The notes under the pieces were generated by a model. The model ran no database searches and was not told where the DNA came from. It saw only the letters and a program-made list of their open reading frames with translations. Below, one piece after another: positions 17,616-25,427 of a stretch of DNA of 35,744 nucleotides. Origin of the DNA: an uncultured beta proteobacterium (GTDB lineage: Bacteria > Pseudomonadota > Gammaproteobacteria > Burkholderiales > Burkholderiaceae_C); the NCBI GenBank assembly GCA_903886275.1, contig CAISLN010000064.1:1-35744 (forward strand). Reading direction: 5' to 3'. The number at the start of each line of letters is the position of its first letter. The stretch's first letter is position 1. Made by a program: the position numbers and the translations under genes.

Positions 17616-17893
17616 ACTTTCTGGTTTGTATCGTCTTTCCAGATCCGTCAGCGATGGGCATTGGGTTGGCGCAGCCTGAAAGGTCAACAGGGGGAAGGCG
17701 CAGATGCAGCGTCAGGAGCCATTGGGATTTTGGCCGGGGATGACTCTGATGGGCTGAAAGCAGGTGTTTGTGACGGTCCGCTTTCTGGTGATCTGGTTCG
17801 CATCCAGGATGAAACCGATGTCCATGGACATATATCTGTCGGCGGCACCCACCGTCCGCAGCCAGATCAATTTCAATAGCCGGAGCAGAAGCG

Positions 17894-17922
17894 ACAAGGG
17901 TTGATCTCCAATCAACCCTTGT
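17894..17922. terminator. Perfect hairpin downstream of the porin gene
   Basis: ACAAGGGTTGAT (17894-17905) pairs perfectly with ATCAACCCTTGT (17911-17922) across a five-base loop. It lies 48 bases beyond the porin stop on the minus strand. The stem is strong but no T run follows on either strand, so it may act as an mRNA 3' stabiliser or a terminator of atypical form. Confidence 0.45.
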
Positions 17923-17969
17923 GAGGACTCAGCCCGAAATGGCCCGTTAAAAAGCCGTTCGGTTGCAGC

Positions 17970-19328
17970 CTAGAACTTGTAGCTGTAGTCGATGTAAAGG
18001 CGGTCGTTTTCCCAGGACGAGCGGGTCATTCCCTTGACATTGGCGTTCGCCGTGTAGTTGTCTACGCCTGAGCTGTAGCTGCCATAGATATAGCTCACGG
18101 ACAGGTTCTTCACCGCAGGCACTTCGTACTTGACGGTCAACTCACGATAGGTTTCATTGCCCACCGCCGTATTGGTGCGGTTGCTGCTTTTGGCGCCGGT
18201 GCCGTTGACATACTTCAGTGCGGTGGAAAGGCCGGCAATATAGCTCTTCCAGTTGTAAGCTAGGCGTGCCGACCAGACGGATTCGCCGTTGTTGGCGAAG
18301 TCCGGCCCCAAAGCGGAAGAGGTGGGGAATGGGTTGGTGCCATGGTCCTGGTTCAGGCTGCCGGTTTTGACGGCATTGGCGGCAAAGTTGTCCTCAATCC
18401 ACAAACCGTCAAACTTGGAAACTGCAGCGCCCAGGGTCCAGTTGGCGAGTTTCCAGTCCGCATCCAGGTAAATGCCGGTGGCGTTGTTCGACACGGCGCC
18501 GGTACCGGTGCAGTCCAGTTCCTTTTCTGCGCCACACACAAACAGGCGGCCGGCATCCTTGGAGTTGAACAGGCCCGCGCTCAGCTTCAGGGCGTCCTTT
18601 TCCAGCGGGATGGTGTAGGCACCCACGACGCCATATTTGTTCAGGTAGTCCTTGGCATTCAGGAATTCGGCTGTGATGGCGATGGGGCCCTGCGTATAGC
18701 TGCCGCCGAGGATGCTGATGCTTTCGATGGCATTGGGCACACCGGCAGCGGTGGACTCGGTCCTGAACTTTTCAAAATCTGCACTGCTGCGTGCGCGCCA
18801 TTGGTCGTATACCGCGCCATAGATCTTTGTGGAGGTGCTGGGCCGCAGACTGCCGCTGATGCCGGAAAAAGTGTCGGGCACGGCGCGCGTGCCACTGCTT
18901 TTGAGCAGCAGTCCGTTTTGCAATTGACGTCCCAAGTCGATCTGGGCGAAGTCATTGAACTTCATCTTGATGACGGCCCGGCCGAGCGCCAGGCTGGAGT
19001 CGGCCAACTTGCCGTTGTTTCCCACTTCTAGCAGGCTGGTGGTCGGCGTGCCGCTGTCAGACAGCTTGACCACGCCGTAGAGCGAGGCGTCAAAACCGAT
19101 CCAGTCAGAAACAAAAGGCGACTTGTAGTTCAGTTGCAGGCCTTGCGCCGCCTGTTGGTAACTGACGGCCGTTGCGGTGGCCTGATTGGCCACGCTCTTG
19201 TCATTCCAATAAACCGTCTTGGCTACCAACTCGAGTTCGTGGCCGCCCTCCAGTGCCCACGCGGCAGCGGGGACGAAAAGCCCCGCCACCAACGAGGCCA
19301 GCAAGCTGGTCTTGAATCCGTATTCCAT
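17970..19328 (-). CDS. OprD-family outer-membrane porin
   Basis: This 452-residue protein has a signal peptide (cleavage probably after AAAWA, residue 25) and ends in Phe (YIDYSYKF), as an outer-membrane barrel should. The N-terminal LEGGHELELVAKTVYWND, repeated aromatic-glycine strands, DFAQIDLGRQLQNG and the C-terminal LTVKYEVPAVKNLSVSYIYG segment match the OprD/OccD-OccK porin family, whose members take up amino acids and carboxylates. OpdH, the tricarballylate/cis-aconitate porin of Pseudomonas aeruginosa, belongs here, so this protein may admit the substrate of the downstream operon; that is inference. AGGAGA precedes the ATG. A LysR gene is divergent, 157 bp away. Confidence 0.85.
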   Translation of the reverse strand: MEYGFKTSLLASLVAGLFVPAAAWALEGGHELELVAKTVYWNDKSVANQATATAVSYQQAAQGLQLNYKSPFVSDWIGFDASLYGVVKLSDSGTPTTSLLEVGNNGKLADSSLALGRAVIKMKFNDFAQIDLGRQLQNGLLLKSSGTRAVPDTFSGISGSLRPSTSTKIYGAVYDQWRARSSADFEKFRTESTAAGVPNAIESISILGGSYTQGPIAITAEFLNAKDYLNKYGVVGAYTIPLEKDALKLSAGLFNSKDAGRLFVCGAEKELDCTGTGAVSNNATGIYLDADWKLANWTLGAAVSKFDGLWIEDNFAANAVKTGSLNQDHGTNPFPTSSALGPDFANNGESVWSARLAYNWKSYIAGLSTALKYVNGTGAKSSNRTNTAVGNETYRELTVKYEVPAVKNLSVSYIYGSYSSGVDNYTANANVKGMTRSSWENDRLYIDYSYKF

Positions 19329-19353
19329 ACTTTCTCCTGTTTATTTGGTTTGT

Positions 19354-19370
19354 AGATGTCGCGCACATCT
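19354..19370. promoter_or_regulatory. Dyad between porin and LysR starts
   Basis: AGATGT (19354-19359) and ACATCT (19365-19370) form a perfect inverted repeat around CGCGC, 26 bases upstream of the porin start. A second short dyad, AATGC-GTTA-GCATT (19444-19457), lies nearer the LysR start. Either could bind the divergent LysR protein, but neither is a textbook T-N11-A site. Confidence 0.35.
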
Positions 19371-19485
19371 CGGGCGTCTGCGCCCTTGATGGAATTGCCA
19401 ACGGCCGCAGTGTAGAAATGCTCGACGAATTGCGGAAATGATTAATGCGTTAGCATTGTTGCGATCCAAGAATGAATGGATTTTC

Positions 19486-20406
19486 ATGAAAATTGACTTC
19501 GATGGCATCCAGGCTTTTGTGCGTGTGGCGGAGCTGGGCGGTTTCAACAAGGCGGCCGATCAGCTGCACCTGACCCAGACGGCGCTGACCCGCCGTATCC
19601 AGAAGCTGGAGGCCTATCTGGGCGTGCGCCTGCTGGACCGGACTACGCGCTCCGTGGAGCTGACCGTGGTCGGGCGGGAGTTTCTGCCCCAAGCCCAACG
19701 CATGGTGACGGAGATGACCCTGGCCTTTGGCCGGCTCAAAGACGTGTCACGCCACGCGATCGGCAACGTCACGCTGGCCACTATTCCCACCATGGCCGCC
19801 TCCACCTTGCCCGCCGTCATCCGCAAGTACGTGGACCGCTATCCGGGTAACCGCATCCGGGTGATGGACGGCACTGCCTCCGAGGTGCGTGATGCCGTGC
19901 TGCATGGTGTGGCGGAATTTGGCATCAGCATCCAGATGGCCACCCGTCCCGAGTTGCTGGAGGTGCCCATCCTCAAGGAGCCCTTCATGCTGTTCTGCTG
20001 TGAGGCGCATCCCTTGAGCCAACACAAGTCGGTGACCTGGTCCGACCTGCGCTCTGCCGAGCTGATCATGATTGGCGGCCAGAGTGCCAACCGGGTGCTG
20101 ATTGACTACCAGTTGACGCGCAAGCGTATTGCGCTCGACAGCCACTACGAGGTGCAGCACCTGTCCACCGCACTCGGGCTGGTGGCTGCGGGTGTGGGCG
20201 TGGCCATACTGCCGTTTTCGACCATGGGCAAAGAAGCCGCTCCCGGCGTGTGCCGCATTCCGCTGGTGGGACCGGTGATCAGCCGCACCCTGGCGCTGAC
20301 GCGCCGTGCGGGCAGCACGCTGTCACCAGCGGCACAGGCGTTTTACGAAATGCTGCACGCGGAACTCACCACCTCGGTCAAGACAAAGCCGCGCGCACGG
20401 CCTTAG
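19486..20406 (+). CDS. LysR-family regulator divergent from the porin
   Basis: This 306-residue regulator has an N-terminal winged helix (about 5-64: FVRVAELGGFNKAADQLHLT, then LTRRIQKLEAYLGVRLLDRT) and a C-terminal substrate-binding domain of two lobes (about 90-300). LysR proteins usually regulate a divergent gene, so the porin is the first target. ATG 19486 gives the standard family length, although the frame is open to 19438. It converges with the second LysR gene, and their coding ends overlap by 29 bases. The two proteins share the same architecture but are clearly different in sequence, so they probably sense different, or related, carboxylates. Confidence 0.88.
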   Translation: MKIDFDGIQAFVRVAELGGFNKAADQLHLTQTALTRRIQKLEAYLGVRLLDRTTRSVELTVVGREFLPQAQRMVTEMTLAFGRLKDVSRHAIGNVTLATIPTMAASTLPAVIRKYVDRYPGNRIRVMDGTASEVRDAVLHGVAEFGISIQMATRPELLEVPILKEPFMLFCCEAHPLSQHKSVTWSDLRSAELIMIGGQSANRVLIDYQLTRKRIALDSHYEVQHLSTALGLVAAGVGVAILPFSTMGKEAAPGVCRIPLVGPVISRTLALTRRAGSTLSPAAQAFYEMLHAELTTSVKTKPRARP

Positions 20407-21301
20407 CGCCAGACTTCCACTCGACACATAAGTCGTAGAGCTGTTGCGCTGCGGGAGACAGTACCGCTGAGCGCCGCCGTATCAAGCCCACCTTGCGCGT
20501 CACGACCGGGTCGACCAGGGGCACGCTGACCAGCAGGGGATGGTCCGCCGCAGGCATGGCCATGGCCGGTACCACGGCCACACCCAGACCAGCTTCTACC
20601 AGCCCCAGGGTGGTGGTGCCATGCTGGGTTTCGTAGGTGCTCTGGGGTTGCCCCTTCAAACCGGCCAGCGCCTGGTCCAGCAGCAGGCGGTTGCCAGAAG
20701 CCTTGCCAACTGCGATGTAGTCGTACTGCGCCAACTCGGCCCAGCGCACCCGGGCCTTGCCGGCCAGGGGGTGGTCGCGCCGGCAGGCGGCCACAAAGCG
20801 CTCTTCCAGCAAGGGCTCAAACTCCACGTCACTTTCCTGCGAGCCAATGAAATTCAGGCCAAAGTCCGCCTCACCACGCGACACCGCAATCAGCACCTCA
20901 TTGGCGCTGTCGTCCATGATCTTGACCCGAATCTTGGGGTACAGCGCGTGGTAGCGGGCGATCACGCTGGACAGAAAGTAATTGACCGCAGAGGGCACGC
21001 AGGCCACGGTGACCTCGCCCATGCGGGTGGCAGCCACGCCCCGGATGCCCAGCAAGGTGGTGTCCAGCGCGTCCAGTATGTGGCGCAACTGGCGGTCAAA
21101 GTCGCGCCCCACGGCGGTCAGGTTGACGCGCCGCGTGGTGCGCTCTAACAGGCGCGCACCCAGGGCTTGCTCCAGCTTGTCAATGCGGCGGCTAAACGCC
21201 GGCTGCGAAATGTGCACGGATTCAGCCGCCTTGCGAAAGCTGCCGATCTCGGCCAGCGCGCGAAAGGCCAGCAAGTCGTTCAGGTCAAAGTTCATGGCCA
21301 T
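20378..21301 (-). CDS. LysR-family regulator divergent from the tricarboxylate operon
   Basis: This 307-residue LysR protein has an N-terminal winged helix (FDLNDLLAFRALAEIGSFRK, then FSRRIDKLEQALGARLLERT) and a two-lobed effector domain. It is divergent from the TRAP-transporter-led operon, with 170 bp between the starts, and a perfect T-N11-A dyad lies in that gap. It is therefore the likely activator of the operon, playing the part of TcuR in Salmonella or of the LysR regulator of the Pseudomonas itaconate genes. I chose ATG 21301 because AAGGA precedes it by seven bases; ATG 21295 is also possible. Its 3' end overlaps the other LysR gene by 29 bases, tail to tail. Confidence 0.9.
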   Translation of the reverse strand: MAMNFDLNDLLAFRALAEIGSFRKAAESVHISQPAFSRRIDKLEQALGARLLERTTRRVNLTAVGRDFDRQLRHILDALDTTLLGIRGVAATRMGEVTVACVPSAVNYFLSSVIARYHALYPKIRVKIMDDSANEVLIAVSRGEADFGLNFIGSQESDVEFEPLLEERFVAACRRDHPLAGKARVRWAELAQYDYIAVGKASGNRLLLDQALAGLKGQPQSTYETQHGTTTLGLVEAGLGVAVVPAMAMPAADHPLLVSVPLVDPVVTRKVGLIRRRSAVLSPAAQQLYDLCVEWKSGAKAVRAALS

Positions 21302-21314
21302 GGGTGTATCCTTT

Positions 21315-21337
21315 ATTGATGCGTATTGTGGATCAAT
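21315..21337. promoter_or_regulatory. LysR box (T-N11-A) in the operon promoter region
   Basis: ATTGAT (21315-21320) and ATCAAT (21332-21337) form a perfect dyad with exactly 11 bases between, giving the T-N11-A pattern of LysR recognition sites. It lies 13 bases upstream of the LysR start and 134 bases upstream of dctP. A second dyad, ATGCA-N13-TGCAT (21349-21371), lies nearer dctP and may be the activation half-site. Confidence 0.6.
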
Positions 21338-21471
21338 CAATCCCAAATATGCAATTCACAAACCAATGCATCTGGGAGATCATGCGGGCCATGCAACGTA
21401 GCTCCATTCCATATTGGACGCGCTGCAGTCCGCGAACACCCATTCGGATACCTACCAAGCAGGAGACAACC

Positions 21472-22503
21472 ATGACCCGTCAATACACCCGCCGCCTGGC
21501 GGCCAGCCTTTTACCTTCACTGGCCGCCCTGGCTGCCGCCACGGCCTTGTGCCTGCCCGGCCTTGCGCTGGCGCAAGCCCCCATCGTGATCAAGTTCTCC
21601 CATGTGGCGGCGGTGGATACGCCCAAGGGGCAGGCCGCCGAGTACTTCAAGAAAATTGTGGAGGAGCGCACCAAGGGCCAGGTGAAGGTCGAGGTGTTTG
21701 CCAACAGCACCCTGTTCAAGGACAAGGAAGAGCTCGAAGCCCTGCAGATCGGCACGGTGCAAATGCTGGCGCCAGTGCCCGGCAAGTTCGGTCCCCTGGG
21801 CGTCAAGGAATTTGAGGTGTTTGACCTGCCCTACATCTTCAAGGACATCGATGCGGTGCACCGCTTTTCACGCGGTCCCGGTGGCGCTGGCTTGCTCAAA
21901 CGGCTGGAATCGCGCGGCGTGGTCGGCCTGTCCTACTGGGACAACGGCTTTCGCGTGATGAGCGCCAACAAGCCCATCCATACCCCCGCCGAAATGCGCG
22001 GCCTGAAGATGCGCATCAACTCCTCCAAGGTGAACGCAGCCATCATGAAGGCGGCCGGTGCACAGCCCCAAAGCCTGGCCTTCTCCGAGGTCTACCAGGC
22101 CCTGCAAACCGGCGTCGTCGACGGCACCGAAGGCCCTCTGTCCAACCTCTACACGCAAAAGCAGTACGAGGTGCAAAAGCACGTCACGCTCTCGTACCAC
22201 ACCATCAGCAGCTATGTGGTGGTCGCCAACAAGAAGTTCTGGGATGGTCTGCCGCCCAATATCCGGACCACGCTGGAAGTCGCCATGAAGGACGCCACCG
22301 AATTCAACGACACGGTCGCTGAAAAGGACGAGGCCGCCGCCCTGGCCGCCATCAAGGCCTCCGGCAAGTCCACGGTCTATGCGCCCACCGCGGCTGAAAA
22401 AGACGCCTGGGTCAAGGCCATGGCGCCCGTGCATGCCGAAATGGCTGAGCGCGTGGGCGGCAAGGCCTTTATCGACTCCGTGATCGCGGCCTCCGCGAAC
22501 TAA
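21472..22503 (+). CDS. dctP: TRAP transporter solute-binding protein DctP
   Basis: This 343-residue periplasmic binding protein of a TRAP transporter captures a carboxylate and delivers it to the DctQM membrane complex. The signal peptide spans residues 1-36 (twin Arg near the start, hydrophobic core, ALAQA end). The mature start IVIKFSHVAAVDTPKG and ANSTLFKDKEELEALQIGTV are DctP hallmarks. Arg181 in LKMRINSS is the conserved residue that pairs with the ligand carboxylate, and FSEVYQALQTGVVDGTEGPL follows as usual. AGGAG precedes the ATG at good spacing. It is the first gene of the 13.4-kb operon, 88 bp ahead of dctQ, consistent with higher expression of the binding protein. Confidence 0.94.
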   Translation: MTRQYTRRLAASLLPSLAALAAATALCLPGLALAQAPIVIKFSHVAAVDTPKGQAAEYFKKIVEERTKGQVKVEVFANSTLFKDKEELEALQIGTVQMLAPVPGKFGPLGVKEFEVFDLPYIFKDIDAVHRFSRGPGGAGLLKRLESRGVVGLSYWDNGFRVMSANKPIHTPAEMRGLKMRINSSKVNAAIMKAAGAQPQSLAFSEVYQALQTGVVDGTEGPLSNLYTQKQYEVQKHVTLSYHTISSYVVVANKKFWDGLPPNIRTTLEVAMKDATEFNDTVAEKDEAAALAAIKASGKSTVYAPTAAEKDAWVKAMAPVHAEMAERVGGKAFIDSVIAASAN

Positions 22504-22591
22504 CCCCCCTGCAGCCTGTCCTTTCAGGGCCATCCACGCTGTGGATCGCCTTGGGGAGACGTGCGCCTCAACCCAACCTGGAGAAAAGCCC

Positions 22592-23248
22592 ATGAAATTC
22601 CTTGACCGACTGGAAGAGACGCTGATCGCGTTCCTGGTCGCCGGCGCCACCGCCATCATCTTTGCCGCAGTCGTGCACCGCTTCCTGGCGTCCTGGAACG
22701 TTCCGGTGATTCAGGATCTGGCGATGCAGATCAACATGTCCTGGGCGCAGGAGCTGTGCATCATCATGTTTGTCTGGATGGCCAAGTTCGGCGCCGCCTA
22801 TGGCGTGCGTACCGGCATCCACGTCGGCGTGGATGTGTTGATCAATCAGCTGGGTGACCAGAACCGCAGCCGCTTTGTGCTGTTCGGCCTGTTGGCCGGC
22901 GCCACCTTTACCAGCATTGTCAGCGTGCTCGGGGGCAGCTTTGTGTGGGAGAACGGCGCGCACTACGCCTTTATGCACCTCCTGAACCAGATTCCGGAAG
23001 GGCTGTATCCCGGCCCCACTACGCCAGACCTGGAATGGCAAACCTGGATCGTCTATTCCGCCGTGCCCCTGGGCTCGGCCCTGATGTGTTTTCGCTTTCT
23101 GCAGGTGGCCTGGCAGTTTTCCCGCACCGGTGAACTGCCGCACCACGACCACAGCCATGTGGACGGCCTGGATGACGTCGAGATCACCGACCAGTTCCAC
23201 CCCCACGAAACACACACTGCAAATACCTCCAACGGGAGCAAAAAGTAA
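22592..23248 (+). CDS. dctQ: TRAP transporter small membrane subunit DctQ
   Basis: This 218-residue protein is the four-helix small permease subunit that pairs with DctM. Hydrophobic segments lie at about 12-32, 48-65, 90-115 and 150-175. MSWAQELCIIMFVWMAKFGA and YGVRTGIHVGVDVLI are the family's conserved loop and second-helix region. The C-terminal tail is long, polar and His/Asp-rich (HHDHSHVDG), which is unusual and could bind metal ions. ATG 22592 has GGAG upstream. Its stop shares one base with the dctM start (TAATG), so the two are translationally coupled. Confidence 0.92.
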   Translation: MKFLDRLEETLIAFLVAGATAIIFAAVVHRFLASWNVPVIQDLAMQINMSWAQELCIIMFVWMAKFGAAYGVRTGIHVGVDVLINQLGDQNRSRFVLFGLLAGATFTSIVSVLGGSFVWENGAHYAFMHLLNQIPEGLYPGPTTPDLEWQTWIVYSAVPLGSALMCFRFLQVAWQFSRTGELPHHDHSHVDGLDDVEITDQFHPHETHTANTSNGSKK

Positions 23249-24531
23249 TGAGCACCCTCATCATCCTGGGCCTGCTGATCGTGCTCATGCTCACGGGCAT
23301 GCCGATCTCTATTTCGCTGGGCCTCACCGTCCTGTCGTTTCTGTTTGCCTTTACCGAGGTGCCGATCGAGTCGGTCGCGCTCAAGCTGTTTACCGGCATT
23401 GAGAAGTTCGAAATCATGGCCATCCCGTTCTTCATTGTGGCGGGCAACTTCCTGACCCACGGTGGCGTGGCCCGGCGCATGATTGCCTTTGCCACCTCCC
23501 TGGTGGGTCACTTCTATGGTGGCCTGGGCCTCTCGGGTGTGGTGGCATGCGCCTTGTTTGCAGCCATCTCCGGCTCGTCGCCGGCTACCGTGGTGGCGAT
23601 TGGCTCTATCCTGCTGCCTGCCATGGTGAAGGCTGGCTACCCCATGAAGTTTGGCGCTGGCGTGGTCACGGTATCGGGCGGTCTGGGGATTCTGATTCCG
23701 CCCTCGATTGCCATGATCGTGTACGCCGTGTCGACCAATACCTCGATTGGTGCGCTCTTCATGGCCGGTGTGGTGCCAGGCATCTTTCTGGCCTTCCTGC
23801 TGGGCGTGACCACCTGGCACATTGCCCGCAAAAACAAGTACCCGCGCCAGCCCAAGGCCACCTGGGGCGAGCGCTACAAGGCACTGCGTGAAGCCTTCTG
23901 GGGCGTGCTGCTGGTGTTCATCGTCATGGGCGGCATTTACTCGGGCGTATTCACGCCGACGGAAGCCGCTGCGGTGGCTGCGGTGTATGCCTTTGTCATC
24001 GCCATCTTTGTCTACAAGGACATGGGTCTGCGCGACGTGCCCAAGGTGCTGATCTCCTCGGCCAATATGAGCGCGATGCTGCTCTACATCATCACCAACG
24101 CGGCGCTGTTCTCCTTCCTGATGTCCTACCAGCATGTGCCCGAACAGATGGCCAACTGGATGCTGGCACAGGGCCTGGGGCCTATCGCCTTCCTGCTGAT
24201 TGCCAACATCCTGCTGCTGGCAGCGGGCAACTTCATGGAGCCCACTTCGATCATCCTGATCCTGGCGCCCATTCTGTTCCCCATTGCCATCAAGCTGGGC
24301 ATTGACCCGATCCACTTCGGCATCATCATGACCGTCAACATGGAGATCGGCATGTGCCACCCGCCGGTGGGACTGAACCTCTATGTGGCCTCCGGCATCA
24401 CCAAGATGGGCATCACCGAGCTCACTGTGGCCGTGTGGCCCTGGTTGCTGACCATGCTGGGCTTCCTGGTGCTGGTCACCTACTGGGCACCGCTGACCCT
24501 GTGGTTCCCGCGCTGGCTGGGAATGATGTAA
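23248..24531 (+). CDS. dctM: TRAP transporter large membrane subunit DctM
   Basis: This 427-residue polytopic protein is the transport channel of the TRAP system, which moves carboxylates with sodium ions. The N-terminal MLTGMPISISLGLTVLSF, the GVVACALFAAISGSSPATVV motif (sodium/substrate region), LGILIPPSIAMIVYAV and the C-terminal MEIGMCHPPVGLNLYVASG motif are all typical of DctM. About 11-12 membrane segments are present and the length is standard. Unlike many TRAP loci it is directly followed, after 40 bases, by catabolic enzyme genes, which ties the transported substrate to this pathway. Confidence 0.95.
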   Translation: MSTLIILGLLIVLMLTGMPISISLGLTVLSFLFAFTEVPIESVALKLFTGIEKFEIMAIPFFIVAGNFLTHGGVARRMIAFATSLVGHFYGGLGLSGVVACALFAAISGSSPATVVAIGSILLPAMVKAGYPMKFGAGVVTVSGGLGILIPPSIAMIVYAVSTNTSIGALFMAGVVPGIFLAFLLGVTTWHIARKNKYPRQPKATWGERYKALREAFWGVLLVFIVMGGIYSGVFTPTEAAAVAAVYAFVIAIFVYKDMGLRDVPKVLISSANMSAMLLYIITNAALFSFLMSYQHVPEQMANWMLAQGLGPIAFLLIANILLLAAGNFMEPTSIILILAPILFPIAIKLGIDPIHFGIIMTVNMEIGMCHPPVGLNLYVASGITKMGITELTVAVWPWLLTMLGFLVLVTYWAPLTLWFPRWLGMM

Positions 24532-24571
24532 GTACCCCCGCGCCACCCACACGACTTCAAGGAGAACACCC

Positions 24572-25417
24572 ATGCAACTCACAGACTGGATCGGCCGCTC
24601 GGAGCAGGTCAGCGACACGGCCACACCCACGCCCTATGCCGCCCTGTCGGCCACCTTTGACCGCGACCCGGTGCGCCCGGCAGCCGGTACGCTGCTGCCA
24701 CCGCTGTGGCACTGGCTGTACTTTCTGCCGCTATACCGGCAGTCCGAAATCGGTGCCGACGGCCACGCCAAACGCGGCGGCTTTCTGCCGCCGGTGCCGC
24801 TGCCCCGGCGCATGTGGGCCGGCAGCCAGTTCACGTTTCACAAGCCTCTCTGCATCGGTGATGCGCTGGAGCGCACCTCGACGATTGACAACGTGAGCGA
24901 GAAGTCCGGTCGCACCGGACCCCTGGTGTTTGTGAAGGTGCGCCACGAGATCCGCCGTGCGGGTGAAACCGAGATTGCACTCACGGAGTTCCACGACATC
25001 GTCTACCGGGAGGCAGCGCAGCCCGGCGCAGTGGAGCCCGCACCCCAGGCGGCGCCTGCTACGGCCACCTGGGAAAAGCGCTGGGTGCCCGACGACGTGC
25101 TGCTGTTTCGCTACTCGGCCCTGACCTTTAACGGCCACCGCATCCACTACGACCGCAAGTACGTGACCGAGACCGAGGGCTACCCCGGCCTGATCGTGCA
25201 TGGCCCCATGGTCGCCACCCTGTTGCTGGACCTGCTGCGCCACCAGATGCCGGATGCCGAGGTGCTGAGCTACCAATTCCGCGCCGTGCGCCCGGTGTTT
25301 GACATCCACCCTTTCTTCGTCTGTGGCGAGGTCTTGGCCGATGGCAAAACGATTCACCTGTGGGCCAAAGACCATGCAGGCTGGCTGACCATGGACGCAA
25401 CCGCCGTCATTCGCTAA
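24572..25417 (+). CDS. ich: MaoC-type acyl-CoA hydratase, probable itaconyl-CoA hydratase
   Basis: This 281-residue protein has a degenerate N-terminal hot-dog half (about 1-145, FAS1-like dehydratase type) and a C-terminal MaoC half (about 168-281). The catalytic stretch YSALTFNGHRIHYD (181-194) carries Asn187 and His192 with the spacing of the Asp/His pair of R-hydratases, and GLIVHGPMVATLLLDLL follows. This architecture is shared by HTD2-like dehydratases, mesaconyl-C4-CoA hydratase and itaconyl-CoA hydratase (Ich). Ahead of a family III CoA-transferase and a CitE-like lyase it best fits Ich, which hydrates itaconyl-CoA to (S)-citramalyl-CoA. AAGGAG precedes the ATG. Mesaconyl-CoA remains an alternative substrate. 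Confidence 0.82.
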   Translation: MQLTDWIGRSEQVSDTATPTPYAALSATFDRDPVRPAAGTLLPPLWHWLYFLPLYRQSEIGADGHAKRGGFLPPVPLPRRMWAGSQFTFHKPLCIGDALERTSTIDNVSEKSGRTGPLVFVKVRHEIRRAGETEIALTEFHDIVYREAAQPGAVEPAPQAAPATATWEKRWVPDDVLLFRYSALTFNGHRIHYDRKYVTETEGYPGLIVHGPMVATLLLDLLRHQMPDAEVLSYQFRAVRPVFDIHPFFVCGEVLADGKTIHLWAKDHAGWLTMDATAVIR

Positions 25418-25427
25418 GGACACCGCA

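Larger units (their letters stand above)
17593..17969. other. Gene-free stretch between hemG and the porin gene
   Basis: No recognisable coding sequence is present in 377 bp; short open frames on both strands match nothing I know. It holds two symmetrical elements, annotated separately: a 16-bp operator-like dyad right after hemG, and a long perfect hairpin near the porin 3' end. Confidence 0.5.

Noticed and set aside
23053..24630. 525-codon minus-strand frame opposite dctQ and dctM
   Set aside because: The composition is extreme (His, Gln, Asp, Gly) and it has no domain; dctQ and dctM on the plus strand carry all expected motifs.
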